Part shown: positions 20,865-32,759 of the stretch, piece after piece
How the letters are laid out: every line of letters starts with the position of its first letter
Position numbering within the stretch: position 1 is the first letter of the stretch
Source: Piezodorus guildinii
Lineage: Eukaryota; Arthropoda; Insecta; Hemiptera; Pentatomidae
Reading direction: 5' to 3'
Length of the DNA stretch: 64,000 nt
Assembly (NCBI GenBank): GCA_023052935.1
Contig: CM041293.1
Coordinates: 166,677,341 to 166,741,340 of the forward strand
Notes under the pieces: generated by a model
What the model was told of the DNA's origin: nothing
Databases searched by the model: none
What the model saw: only the letters and a program-made list of their open reading frames with translations
Made by a program: the position numbers and the translations under genes

Positions 20865-21478
20865 GGGGTGCGGTCATCAGGAAATAATAAGGAAATACGG
20901 AACTTATTTTGTTTGTGTTCCGACGTTTCTTAATGTATTATATACCTTGTTATCGTATTGTTATTTTTCCCCCTTTAAATTGGTATTTAAGGGAGCGGCG
21001 TGGTCTAGTGGGTAGAGCGCTAGTCTACTGTACTCCAGGTCCTGGGTTCGAATCCCGGCTGTGGCGGAATATTATTTATTCTGTTATTTCAGCCGGGGGG
21101 TGATTCTGAGGCATGGAGACCCTCCTGGAGCACACCCAGCCTATATAAAGTAGGTACCCAAAGAGGGGGGAAAACCTGGCTGCTGAGCGTGATCTTGGCC
21201 GTATCACGTCATTGCACGGCCGTTGGCCTAGAAACAGTACGAATCTCTACACGTACTGAGCCCAAAACTCTTCATGAGTTGTAGTGGTACAGGTTTTTTT
21301 TTTTCGTTTCCCTTTAAATTGGCATTTAAATTTTTTTTTCCCAAAGTATTGCTAGTTATCGTTTATGTCCTTAGTCCTGATAAAGGCCTAGACTTCAGGA
21401 TGTTACTTCGGCACACAAATATAATCTATCAGAATACAAATATACGTTTGCCTTATTGTTGTGTGCTTTCTTGGTGAC
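20865..21478. mobile_element. Foldback element with decayed hammerhead pair, split by SINE-1
   Basis: The left arm (20865-20940, minus) carries AAGAAACGTCGG, preceded outward by GGTGCGGTCATCAGG. The right arm (21340-21478, plus) has a 39-base hammerhead-length segment at 21374-21412: GUC, CUGAUAA, A, GGCC, loop, a damaged helix partner, GUUAC in place of GAAAC, UUC, GGC, CACACAA. It has the same length and order as the motif at 13661. SINE-1 (20991-21309) is inserted between the arms. Without the SINE the element is about 290 bp. Confidence 0.55.
20991..21309 (+). mobile_element. SINE-1, tRNA-derived, full copy
   Basis: The 5' head is tRNA-like, with an A box TGGTCTAGTGGG (21001-21012) and a perfect B box GGTTCGAATCC (21055-21065) for RNA polymerase III. 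The body ends in a T-rich tail. The 20-bp duplication (CCCTTTAAATTGGTATTTAA at 20971-20990, one difference at 21310-21329) shows retrotransposition. This is a SINE, not a functional tRNA gene, because the body follows directly without a tRNA 3' end. Confidence 0.9.
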
Positions 21479-21825
21479 TAATAAATGGTGAATAAATAGA
21501 TGAACCAACTTTTCCATCAACTAATTTACTTTTGATATTTAGATCCTTCTTTTTTAAGTTTTATATATTATTATTATTATTACCAAGTATTTATATAGTA
21601 AAATGAAAATAAAATATTAATTATTAAAATTTGATGCAAAGACGAGTACTGTAGTTTTATCTAAATTATTTCTGTTATAAGTTTTTTTGAGTAAAAAATC
21701 ATCAGATTTAGGTTATGCCACCCATCCCTAAGGATTGGTAGACTTCCAACACTTTTCATTAAGGGGAAATAGTGCAATTGGGGTTAATCAAGAACATGTG
21801 TATTATAGGGGTCTTTTATGGTTAA

Positions 21826-22595
21826 AGGCAGCGATACACGGTGAGAATTAGGGTATGTGTAGGTAAGGTGAAATTCGTGATTCGTAGGTGAAAGTGTATA
21901 TCGTATACTTTCAACGTATTATAATAAATATTCAATTACCGAATTTTCTATATTACTCCATCATAAGGGAGCCCGTGGCTGAGTGGCTAGCGCGCTAGTC
22001 TCTCATGCTAGAGATTCTGAGTTCGAATAACAGTCCCGGCGGGGCTTTTATAAAGATATAATTAAATGGGGATTCACCCACAGACTCTCCCTCGGGTATG
22101 TGAGACCCGTCAGCCAAATGGTGGCCACTCACAAAAATAAGCGTAAGGAGTGATGACCCTACCCCGTAAAATCTCATTGTGAATCGTGAGTATATTCTCC
22201 GAGGAGATTATACCACGAGGCCAAGGGCTTACACGGCCTGTCGTGCCAAAGAAAAAAACAAAAAAAAAACTTCATTATTTAGTTTTTTACCTTTTATTAT
22301 AAATAATGATTAATTTCTTAAAATAGAGTTTCTACATTAAAAACATGTTTTCATGATGTGTATATTACACTTGTTTGTTTTGATATAACTTTATCATTCA
22401 GTTTTTTTTTTTATCTTTTAAAAAAATAATATGTAATGTAGTTACAGGATGTTTCTAATAGTAATATTTGATGTTATTAACCCAATTTTTTATTAAAAAT
22501 AAGCCTTCCCCCTCTCCTGCTACTTAGTAAACACATACAATACTTACTTTCACCTCACATACACATACCCTAATTCTCACCGTGTATAGCCGCCT
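21826..22595. mobile_element. Harbinger-like MITE with a nested SINE-2
   Basis: Ends starting AGGCAGCGATACACGGTGAG (left) are repeated in inverted orientation at 22560-22595 with about two differences over the first 34 bases. The flanking TAA at 21823-21825 and 22596-22598 is the three-base TWA duplication expected of PIF/Harbinger elements. The interior is non-coding and holds the SINE-2 at 21967-22270. Confidence 0.72.
21967..22270 (+). mobile_element. SINE-2, tRNA-derived
   Basis: The head GGGAGCCCGTGGCTGAGTGG has an A box at about 21976-21986, and a degenerate B box around GAGTTCGAATAAC. The body includes CTCCGAGGAGATTATACCAC and ends ACGGCCTGTCGTGCC followed by an A-rich tail. A better-preserved B box is in the minus-strand copy at 23116-23408. 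Confidence 0.85.
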
Positions 22596-23115
22596 TAATT
22601 TAACACATGGGGGCACGGACATATGGTAAAATACATCTGATTTGATAAAATATACATGATAACAGGATGTATGTTTTATTTACTGTGGTTATCTACTCAA
22701 CAAATAAATTATATTTGATCTTGAGAATATAAAGCAATTATTATAGTACTGATGCTCGTATTAAAAAGGCCTCTTTTTTATATTTTTAACTAATTATGGC
22801 GTAGTTTTTTTTCCCATTCTGTTGTGTACTGGCACAATAGCTAATTTTACGTTTCGCGAATCAAAGGAATAAGAATTTCTTTATGCCCTACAATTGCTTT
22901 GTAATATTCCTTTATTCAATAGGTAATAATCTCAATATGAATACTTTTTATACTTTTCTCTGAGACCATTTTTATTATATGAATTTTTTATTAAAATTGG
23001 ATATTTTAATCTTCGATACTTAAAATTATAATATATATTTATTTCTTGATCATTCCTTTCAATAATAAGCTTCTTTATGTCCTAATGTATTTGGTATTCA
23101 TTATCTTCGGTCTAT

Positions 23116-23408
23116 CCAGTCCAGTGGCGCGACAGGCCGTGTAGGCCCTGGGCCTCGCGGTGTAAACTCCTGCTAGTCTACACTCACGTTTCATGATGCA
23201 ATTTTTAGTGTAGGGTCATCACTCCCTACGACTAATTTTGTGAGTGGCCACCCTTTGGCTGACGGGTCTCAATTACCCGGGGGAGAGGTTGTGAGTGAAT
23301 CCACATTTTTTTTTTTATCCTTATAAAAGCCTAGCCGGGACTGGGATTCGAACTCAGAACCGTAGCATAAGAGACTAACGCGCTAGCCACTCAGCCACGG
23401 GCTCCCCA
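23116..23408 (-). mobile_element. SINE-2, minus-strand copy
   Basis: An exact 13-bp duplication ATCTTCGGTCTAT (23103-23115 and 23409-23421) bounds the copy. The head lies at the right end (reverse of GGGCTCCCC) with a B box AGTTCGAATCC read on the minus strand at 23344-23354. Compared with the copy at 21967 it has small insertions and deletions in the body. Confidence 0.9.
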
Positions 23409-24003
23409 ATCTTCGGTCTATAATGAATTTATATTATGTTTATTGAGTAGGTTTCTCTTTTTAAGCATTTTAAACCATAACTATGAAGTTTTGCTGGAGT
23501 AAAAAACAAATATAGCTGTATTACATTTTCTGAATTTCTAGTTGAAACTAAATGATAAAGTTTATAGTTTCGAAAATGATTTAAAGGGTACCCGTTACGT
23601 GTTATGATACGTGTTATGATCCTTAAATTTATTGGACGTTAATAAACACGTAGTCATGAAGATGTATATTTTCGACCATTGAAAATGGGTCGTCCTTTGT
23701 AGGATTAACCCGACTGATAACTAGTAATTATAAGCAGTAAATATCTGGCTGGAGGAGTTAGTTTGCTTTCTACCAAACCAAACGTGGTAATTAAACTTTC
23801 AAAAGACTTACTCTCAAGTAGCGTTGGAAGGGTAGAATTTCAAGTGAAATGGGTGAGTTGTAGATATTAATATGAGAATAAACTCCTGTAATGCTATCTA
23901 GTTTACTTTATTATCTAATAGAAGTTTATTATAGAAGTAATAGTATAATGACTTCCTATTCTTTTCTTTAATTTAACTTATTGAAAGTGATATAATTTAG
24001 CAA

Positions 24004-24479
24004 TCTATACTTATAAAGCTAAAGAGTTTGTTTGTTTGACCGCGCTAATCTCAGAAACTATTATTTCGAAATGGAAAATTCTTTTTGTGTTAGATAGTCC
24101 TTTTATCGAGAAAAGCTTCTGGCTATATAACATCACACTGGACCATTAGGAGCGAAGAATCGGTGGAAAATCAGGGGGAAATTGACCTCGCTCCCAATGA
24201 TTCCGAATGATTTACCTTTTAATTTTAAAATAATTCAATTTCACGTTAAGTTATCTTTTGCTGTAACAATTAATAAATCACAGGGGCTAACGTTTAAACA
24301 AGTAGGCATTTTCAAGATCTTATTGCGGGGAAAATTAGTATGTTCTTCTGCCACAAGTAAATAAAACTAAAAATATCATTTACGCAGAAGTACTTTAAAA
24401 TATATTCTTTTAAAAGAATCTAAATCCTGATCATAATAACAGATTTTTTTTTTTTAAGGAAAAGTCGCGGGTAAGCTAG
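24004..24479 (+). mobile_element. Short Helitron carrying a helicase remnant
   Basis: It starts TCTATACTTATAAAGCTAAA after an A (24003) and ends GCGGGTAAGCTAG before a T (24480). That is the 5' TC, 3' CTRR and A/T insertion-site signature of Helitrons, without a target duplication. At 476 bp it is non-autonomous. It retains a fragment of the element's own helicase (24190-24310), so it arose by internal deletion. Confidence 0.87.
24190..24310 (+). pseudogene. Pif1-type Helitron helicase, C-terminal fragment
   Basis: The frame reads NDLPFNFKIIQFHVKLSFA and VTINKSQGLTFKQVGI. These match the final helicase motifs of Helitron Rep/helicase proteins (QFP-x-RLSFAMTINKSQGQT-like). The Rep nuclease and Walker motifs are absent. 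The frame soon ends at a stop at 24362. Confidence 0.8.
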
Positions 24480-25009
24480 TATTCTATATTATGGAGTTTG
24501 TTTTTATTAATAGGGAATATATATTAATTTTATACATCTGTTTAAAAAATACAAATAAAATAAAAAATATATATATATATGTGCTTTACAGTGTCAAGGA
24601 TTATTAATACAGGTTGTATAATTCGCCTCTATGGATAACAAATTATTATATGTAGTTTTTTTTTTTTTAATTTTTATGGTTGAGATTGTAACGGTTTATG
24701 GCATTAACTATCTCTCTCGCAAAGTTTCTTTAGGATCTTCCTGGAATCAAGCCTTTAATAAAGGTAAGATAAATTAAACTATTTATTTGGTGGTTCGAGT
24801 ACGAGACAGCCAGGGGGAGGGAAAGGGGAAGCTCCCCCCACTGCAAAGCCTTATCTCTAATAACATAGCATATGAATATCAAACTTAAACATTAATTTTA
24901 TTTACTTCGTAGTTCCCACTGATCTAAAAATTAATAAAGGTATTTAATTTTTTTTTTTAATTTTAGGAATGTAAGAAATAATTAATCGAATCCTTGATGT
25001 GGTAACAGC

Positions 25010-25262
25010 TATCCTGACAAAGAAGCTAAAATTGATAATCTTCGAACAGAAATTAGCACAGAAATAGAAAATTTCAGGGAGGAATGGTTATAATCTTTCA
25101 GTATGTCTTCTTTTTCTAGACTATAAAATAGCATTTGATTATCTGAAAACCGATTCCATTATTAATATGGTAAAGAAGAGGAATATCAGTCCAAGAATAT
25201 GCAATATATTAGAAGACGTTTATTCAAAAGCCAACGCTGAGTATAAATTAGGAAACGCCAAA
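25010..25262 (+). pseudogene. Non-LTR reverse transcriptase fragment
   Basis: Around 25100-25260 the plus strand reads CLLFLDYKIAFDYLKTDSII, then NMVKKRNISPRICNILEDVY and SKANAEYKLGN. It is the block around the first catalytic Asp (FLDYKxAFD). Family M starts directly after it. It may belong with the remnant at 50430. Confidence 0.65.
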
Positions 25263-25268
25263 TAAAAA

Positions 25269-25991
25269 TCTGGTGCGGGCCACACAGGACTTTCACTTAC
25301 CTCCAATTTTTAAAATAAATAAAAGAATTTTCAAATTCAAACAGTTATAGATAAAAATACGTAAAAATATTAAAGAATTAATTAAATTGAATCTATATAA
25401 AAACATATGTTTTATTAAAAAATCTATTATATTATTATCTAAAATTATCAGTTAGTTTTATCTTCTTTTCATCCCTCTCTATTAACTTTTAAAAGCTTGT
25501 GTATGAGATAATATTTTTTCTTAAATCTTTAGCTTTCCAACGGTGTATCATAAATGTATATTACTGTTCTTATGTTGTATATTACTGAAAAATTGCATTA
25601 AAAAATATTTTTTTATGTTTCTGTGTTTCTCCTTTAGTTTTTCATCAGTGGTAACAAGATAATATAGTTATTTTTATAGAATCAATAAAATTGAAGGTAC
25701 TTTAGGTAAAGATAATTTAAAATATCGGCATGTCAGACCATTTTAATCCGAATGAAACGTAAATGATATTAAAGCCCATCAAATTTTACATTGATATAGC
25801 GAGTTTAATCAAAATCGTCGGAACCGTTTTCAAGAAAATCGAAAAAAGGTGCAAAATGCATGGTAGAAAGTGTCTCTTCTGGTAAGCTCATTTAGATGAA
25901 AAAGGTTTTGAGACGTCTCGAGCGTATATTTGTCTTAAATATGAAATTTTAGTTTCATAGGACGTGCTGTACACACAGACCTTTTTGCGGA
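25269..25991 (+). mobile_element. Family M copy lacking the 3' end
   Basis: It begins TCTGGTGCGGGCCACACAGG, followed by ACTTTCACTTACCTCC, and runs through TTTCCAACGGTGTATCAT, AATATCGGCATGTCAGACC and GGTGCAAAATGCATGG to CACACAGACCTTTTTGCGG. The last 150 bp of the family are missing. Confidence 0.85.
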
Positions 25992-27954
25992 CTTAGTTAG
26001 CGGTATTAGATCATATAGATGAGATCAGAAACTTTCTTTTTAGGCAAATGTTTAATTTGCTGAGCACTTTGGATGGAGTGATTTGGGGAGGTGGTAGTGC
26101 CAATTTAAGTGGGATTTCTAATTTGTTGAATATCAGCGTCTCATAATCTGTATTCATGAAGTCAATAAATAGTGCAAATTTTCTCAGGAATCGATCTTTC
26201 GACAAAATATCCGGAATACAAGTGAAGACCATTAAATGCTACATGAATTGGTTCCAATCAATCAAACCTAGCGTCCCTTAGACTCGGAGATAACTAACTT
26301 GAAGTCATAAATATCAAGTTTATTCCTATGATTAATTAAATGAATTTATGGGAGTTGCTTGAATATTTAGAGACATTATAATGCGCTGTGAGCACACACC
26401 TTAGTGAAGTCTCTTAAACATGTATTATTAAGATCTTAAGACAAGCAACAAAGTCCTATAAAAGAATACTAATGCATTTCTCAGAAGAATCATTCACGTC
26501 CAAGAATATTCATTGGTATGAGTTATTTAGGCTATGCTTAATTAATTAATAGGTCTCAAATTTATTTATTTTATTTTATTAATAAATTCACTCCTTTATG
26601 CAAATCAACGAACACACAACAGTAGATGCTTAAAATAGACTTTATTCTTCTTTAAATGTTTCATACCTAAAGTCTAACTTGAGACTCACTAAGAGGAAAT
26701 GAGTGAATGAATGAAGTTGGATCTAGGATGAAGAGGAGAGGTAGTGTTTTTGGGTTGTCGACATGACGGTTTATCCAAAATACTTAGTAAGCGAGGGAGG
26801 TCTGAATCTCCGAATAAGGTTCTGGAGATCTCTGAATTGGATCGGAACTAATATGAATGAATGCAACAGGAAACATAAACATCCAAGTTCTGTCACTTCG
26901 GTGAAAGTTAAGCGGTAAAAAGTTACATAAAGATGAACTAGGGTGGTCATTGACCTGACCCTGAGGAAAGGGTAACTTCTAAGGGGACCTTTCTTAAGTT
27001 AACAACAGACAATTGTTAAAGGCACGAAAATACGTTACGTAAGACATAAGGTTTTGTCATAAACGTTCATGATATTATTCGTATTATGATATTAGTTCAT
27101 TGTCATTATTGGTCTTGTATGGAAATTTTCAGAAAACGACGCTGCAGGAATCTCCGAATATTATAAATTTCTTTTGAGATTATTTTCCTTTGAGACAGTT
27201 ATTCACCAACAGCGCATATTAATGATTCTTAAATCCATTCCTCATGATTAGTTTTAAATTCTACTGTCAGATGATATGAAAAAAAAATGTTATGTTATGA
27301 ACTTCCAATGAGTTATCTTCGAGCCCAAAAATACCCCAAAAAAGTTCGATTTCAAATCTGAAAAGCCGATTTTAGCGAAGCTAGAATATGTCTGATTTGA
27401 CAAAGCCTAAAAAACTTTTTCTTACTACAATATTGAATTTCGATTCCAGCTCCTTAATTGCACATTCCAGATAAATCTACATTTTTTTATTTATTTTTTT
27501 TTTTTTTTAAGGTGACTAAACCAGTAAAAACAGTTTTGGTCACATTAATTAAGATAAATTTTGATACCAATTAAGCGCGTTAAATAAACCTTGAGAGACG
27601 AATGAAAGGAGTGTGAAAGGTCTATACAGCTAAGGGATAATGGACCTTTTGTTAATTCAAGATCCCTCGGGGGAGACAAGGTAGGTTTCCCTCTTTCCAA
27701 ATCTCAGCTTTGGTCTTCCAGTAATTAATATTAAAAATAAAAATCATGAATTATGTTTTAAAAATAAAATAATATTAATTATGTACTAAGAATTAACATT
27801 AATAATTATCTACTTATCTACTATATATATATTACCTACTTAGTATTGAAAAATATAGAATATGTCTCATAAATTCATTAGGTTTGCGTTTTAAAAACTA
27901 TTTTTATTACTAATGTAAATAGTGGAATGTATATATATTTTGTAAACATATTTT
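25992..27954. other. No gene recognised
   Basis: About 2 kb without an identified gene or shared repeat. The minus-strand frame at 26011-26232 has no recognisable motif. A purine-rich stretch at 26690-26860 is unremarkable. Confidence 0.45.
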
Positions 27955-28208
27955 ATTGATTTTTACAACTTTATATACAATAAATACAACCAGGAAGAAC
28001 TCTGAATTATAAGCAAAGGTGTAAAAAGACTTTTAAAGAAATTAGCAGCTGTAGTACTTCAATGTTTATTTATGATAGTAGGTCTCGAGGCCATCTTCTT
28101 TTTAATCACCTCGTTGGGTTATCAGGGAATTGTGGGGTTGATAGGGTGCTGACAAGGGGGTTTATGTGGGTTGGGAGTTTAGAATTAAAAATGGTATAAC
28201 TGGTTCGA
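27955..28208 (-). mobile_element. Jockey-B 3' fragment
   Basis: It shares the reverse complement of the family 3' end, including TAGTACTTCAATG and GAGGCCATCTTCTTTTTAAT. It abuts family M sequence at 28209, replacing the 5' part of that copy, so either it inserted there or the junction is a later deletion. Confidence 0.7.
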
Positions 28209-28510
28209 GTAAAAAGGTGCAATGTGTATGGTATAAAGTGGCTCTTCTAGTTAGCCGATTTTGATGAATAAGTCTCCGACGTATAGTTGTTTTAATATGA
28301 AATTTCAGTTTCATAGGACTTTTCGTATCCGCCCGAGAGTTACACACTCGGAGACAACTCACAGACACACACACACACACACAGACGTTTTTGGGAAACT
28401 TGGATATTTGGACTGAGGGGACCCTAAACGTGTATTTCCGTTGAAAACTGGAACTCAAAAAAATTTCACGATCGCAATACTTTCCCTTACTATATAAAGT
28501 AAGTGAAAGT
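28209..28510 (+). mobile_element. Family M, 3' fragment
   Basis: It runs from AAAAAGGTGCAATGTGTATG to the terminus CCCTTACTATATAAAGTAAG followed by TGAAAGT, with an internal (CA)n run at 28367-28383. Confidence 0.8.
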
Positions 28511-29187
28511 AAAACATCTTTTCGCTTTATTTTTTTTTTAAAAGATTTTATATAAAATATATGGATTGATGGAACGTCGATAAGAATCTGTATATTATTG
28601 ATTAAGCGTTTTTTTCAATGCAGAAGTCGTTGAATAGTTGCTCAGCTATTCGAGTGGAAGGGTTGATAAGATGGATGGTTGATCCTTTGCGGAAACCGGG
28701 GGAAAAAACCTCAAGCTGCTTACGTCTAATATTTGGTTCGCCTTTTAGAAATGCGTAGCCCCGAAAGGAGTCGGGTATTCCTCCTACTCATCAAAATATT
28801 TATTTTATTTTTTGTTTTTATTATTTAGAAACTGAATAAAAAAGTTAATCTCTTTAAAATCATAATGGCTAGAAAAAATATTACAAATCGTCAGCTTCAT
28901 TGTTAATCATTGATTCCACAATTGTGGGAGAATATCTGTATTAAAAGTACCATTTCCCTCACGTTTTTATTTAATTATAAACTATGGTTGCTAAAGAAAC
29001 CTAAAGGAATAATTCATAAAGTTCTAAAACTGTTATAAAAAATTGTTTTCGAGGTATTCGAAAACTATGCAACTCCTGAAAAATAAAAAATACTGATTTC
29101 AAATACTATGTTTTTCTTAACCTTGTGTAAAACAAATCATCTTGATTTGACCTGTATTAGCAAAGATACTAAATCCGTGTTAAATAT

Positions 29188-30832
29188 ACCTTCGCTTACT
29201 TATATATAAATAAAATAAATAAAACGGAAGGAAAGTATTTCGATAATGAAAATTTCCGAATTAAAGTTTTCAACGGAAATACGCGTTTTAGGGGTCCCTT
29301 GAGTCCAAATTACAAAGTCGGGCGAAAGTCGTGTAAATCTAAAATTTCATATTAAAGACAGAAACGCCCGAGATGTTATGGCAACATTTTTACCAAAATT
29401 GGCTAACCAGAAGAGCCACTTTTACCATTTATTTCACATATTTTTACAATTTTCTAAATAACGGTTTGTAGCGACACCCTCGATCCTTCGATAGTCGATA
29501 GTAAATAACCGCACAAGTATCATTTAAAATACCACATGTTTTTTTTTAATTAAGGAAGGTTACACACAAGAGAGTGAGTACGAAACCGAGTGATAGCAGA
29601 CCTGCCTAATATACATCTTATTTTAAGTTAATGACTTATTTTATGTAAATTTAATGTTTTGTTTGTTTGTTTGTTTGTTTTGTTTGGTTTTAGGGCGTAC
29701 AACAGCCAGGTCATCAACGCCCGATGGTTAGTTATTATGGTTTATCCTTGAGAGGTGTTTATTCTTAGTTCAAGAGGAATTATAATAATAATAAAATAAA
29801 TACTAAAATAAAAAAATAAAAAATAAAAATAATAATAAGAAATAATAAATAAAGGTAGAAAAATAAATTAATCAATAAAAAAAAATAATAATAGGAAAAA
29901 GAATTAAATAGAAAGATAATAAGGATGGTACGTCCTCGATAAATGTGTTGGATAGTCAGAGACTGGTTAACAGTTTTACTTTTGTTAGAAATTTAACGAC
30001 TGTTTTTATTGAGGGCTCATCATCCCGCAGAGCCATTGATATGTTGGGCGGTATACCCGCTGGTATAATACTTTGTGATAATAACAGCATTCTTCAAAAT
30101 TAAATGTTTTATTATGTATATTACCTTTTGTTTGTCTAAATTTCTATGATCATTTTGTTTCTATTTTTTCATTAAAATTTGTAATAATTAAATTGCTATG
30201 TTTAATTCTGGGTAAACTATTGTTTCACATTTCACCTTGTATAATACGGCTAAAGGCTTCAATGATTTTGATTAAACTCCCTATATCGATGTGAAATTTT
30301 AGGAAATTTAGTATTCATATAGGTTTCATTTCAGTTGAAATAGTGTGACAGGGCTTAAATGTCGAATTTTTAAAATGTTCTTACTTTATGGTAAAGTACC
30401 TTAAATTTTGTAGATTCCACAATATTAACCATATTTTTTTTTTAAGAATTGATAAAAAACAGCTAATTATACAACATGAAAGAATTTGATTATTTAAACA
30501 TATTTTCTAATGAACATAAAATTAGTAATATAGGTGTATAATATACCGTTGGAAAGCTAAAGAATTCTACGATGCACAATTTTATACACAAAATTGTAAA
30601 ATTTAATAGAGGAATATGAAAATCCGATAAAACTAACTAATTATTGCTGATAATAATACAATATATTATTAATAAAACTTATATTTATATTTGAATTTAA
30701 TTTAATTACTTCATTAACCTTTATACTGTCACATATTAATTTCATTTCTAACTGTATTTAAAAATCCTAAAATTGATTTTTACAGCGGAGGTGAAAGTTG
30801 TATGTTGTGAGCACCATATTTTTAAAATGATT
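29188..30832 (-). mobile_element. Family M, minus copy with a 760-bp insertion
   Basis: The pieces 29188-29470 and 30245-30832 together cover nearly the whole family in reverse orientation, meeting at the AACGG..GATTTTGATTAAACT region. Between them, 29471-30244 is foreign. It contains a (GTTT)n run at 29660-29695 followed by TTTAGGGCGTACAACAGCCA, AAT-rich low-complexity DNA, and no coding frame. No duplication flanking the insert is evident. Confidence 0.65.
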
Positions 30833-31536
30833 TTAACGACTAAAATACATTTAGCTATTAGCTAACAGAACAGCCTATTTATAAACCTAAAAGCAGATTT
30901 TTATTTGTTTAGGTTAATATCTTCACTAAAGAATGGGATTAATTCACATTTAGCTTTCCAACTGTTAAATTTGCAAGCTTAAACGTACTGAGTGGCTATG
31001 GATATATTTACATCTTCCGGTGTAAATTTGGCAGAATAAAACTGGGTTCGGACTGTTAATAATAACTTTATTGGCTAATTAAAAGAGTAACTTAGTTGCC
31101 CGATATTGAAGTTTTATGTATTAATGTAATATATTATATATATTATAAATATATTAATGTAACTTAGTCATTAATGTAAAGTCAAATAAACACAAAACTT
31201 AATATTCGTTAATAAAGCCGCGGTTTACAGTTGGTATATTATATGTATTAAGGTTTCACTAACGTGATATTTCGATGTCATCAAAATGGAATATAGATTT
31301 TCTACATGTAGAGCTTAATTTGTAAACTTGACTTTCCTTGATAACTTAACCTGTGCTTGAGATACTTAATGTTTCCTTGTCCTTATCTATCCTCTCAGCT
31401 TTGCCATCTCTTTGATGTTATAATACTGGTTAGTCCTGCGCATATAAACTTCATCATTCACTATTTAAGATACTCTCCTCTTGAAAAAAACTCTATTTTT
31501 CCCAACCATTAGTTGTAGTTGCTAATATTAATAAAT

Positions 31537-32336
31537 TTGGTGCTTGTAACACAGGACTTTCACTTACCTCGAATGTTAAAATAAATTTAAAAACTGTCAA
31601 ATATATTTCAATTTGAAAAATGTCTTAGTTGGTTTCAATAAAACGTGTATTCATTTTCCTTGGAAACATATAATTTAGATTAGGTAATATAAGTATATTA
31701 AATTGCTAATCTGTAACAAGTTTATTCTCTATTCGTCAATTTATATTGAGTTTTACAGCTATGTGTATCAGATAACATTTTACTTGAAATCTTTCTCTTT
31801 CCAACGGTATATTATACGTCTATATTACACTCTTTATTATCAAAAACCCAAAAGTTTATTTTAAAATAGTTTTGCTCTTTTATCCTTTAGTTGGTCATCA
31901 AATTCGTCTTACTTGTATATTTAGCCTTCCTTTATCCATGTATTAAGATGGATATGGCTAGTCTTTTGAAATGTACAAATTTAAAGGTACTTTAAATGAA
32001 GAAAAATTAAAATATCGGCATTTAATCCCTGTAAGACTATTTAAATCAGAATGAAACATACATTATATTAACGCCCATCAGATTTTACATCAATATAGCG
32101 AGTTTAATCAAATTCGTTAAAGCCGTTTTTTGAGAAAATCCTAAAAATGTGCTAAATACGAAATTTCAGTTTTTTCGCTAGACTTACCACACACACACAA
32201 GACCTTTTTGCGGGACTTTGCCATTTAGACTCAAGGGACACTAAAACGTGTATTTCCGTTGAAAATGGAATTCGAAAATTTTCACGATCGCAATACTTTC
32301 CCTTACTATATATTTCATATATAGGTAAGTGAAAGT
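31537..32336 (+). mobile_element. Family M, full-length copy
   Basis: It starts TTGGTGCTTGTAACACAGGA and ends ATATATAGGTAAGTGAAAGT. ACTTTCACTTACCT near the left end and AGGTAAGTGAAAGT at the right end are exact reverse complements. No long reading frame is present. At 800 bp it is one of four nearly complete copies in the window, with 38477, 51264 and 60846. Confidence 0.88.
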
Positions 32337-32362
32337 AAAAATCCAATATTTCTATTTTATTA

Positions 32363-32757
32363 TTTTCCAAACAACGGCTTAAGGTTTTCGAAAATAAGGT
32401 ACTGCGTAAAATATTTGGTCCGAAGAGAGATGAGGGCACTGGGGAGTTTAGAGGGTTGCACAACGCGGAATTGCGGAGTTTGTACCCTGTGAATATAATT
32501 GAGTTGATAGCATCGCGGAGACTGAAATGGGCGCGTAAAGTTGTTGGGCTCGGTTAGGAACGGATTCCGAGAAAGTTGGTATTCGCTGAACCGACTTATA
32601 GGCGTCCGAAAGGTAGGCCGAAGCGTCGATGGAGGATTGCATTAAGGCTGACCTTGGGCGCTTGGGCTTGACCGGCGAACATTGGACGAGTCTGTGCAGG
32701 CGAAGTTTGGTGGTATCAGCATCGAATCGGTTCGGTAAGCCTTTTATTATTATTATT
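32363..32757 (+). mobile_element. RTE-like retrotransposon 3' end
   Basis: Nearly identical to 3352-3745: it codes for QRLKVFENKVLRKIFGPKRD and ASRRLKWARKVVG, then a one-base deletion and a stop break the frame. It ends in (TTA)n. The UUCG hairpin seen in the other copies has lost four bases here. A convincing target duplication is not visible. Confidence 0.88.
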
Positions 32758-32759
32758 AT

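Noticed and set aside
20991..21066. A possible tRNA gene (A and B boxes, clover-like start)
   Set aside because: The sequence continues into a SINE body with a 20-bp target duplication on both sides, so it is a SINE head.
21967..22040. A possible second tRNA gene
   Set aside because: Same reason: the head is attached to a repeated body also found at 23116-23408 with a 13-bp duplication.
31240..31300. Another hammerhead-like motif around TTTCGATGTCATC
   Set aside because: It lacks the CUGAUGA and helix II pairing; only a vague resemblance.
31537..32336. Family M as a Helitron, because copies start TC after A
   Set aside because: The other end is GTAAGTGAAAGT rather than CTRR, with no subterminal hairpin before it.
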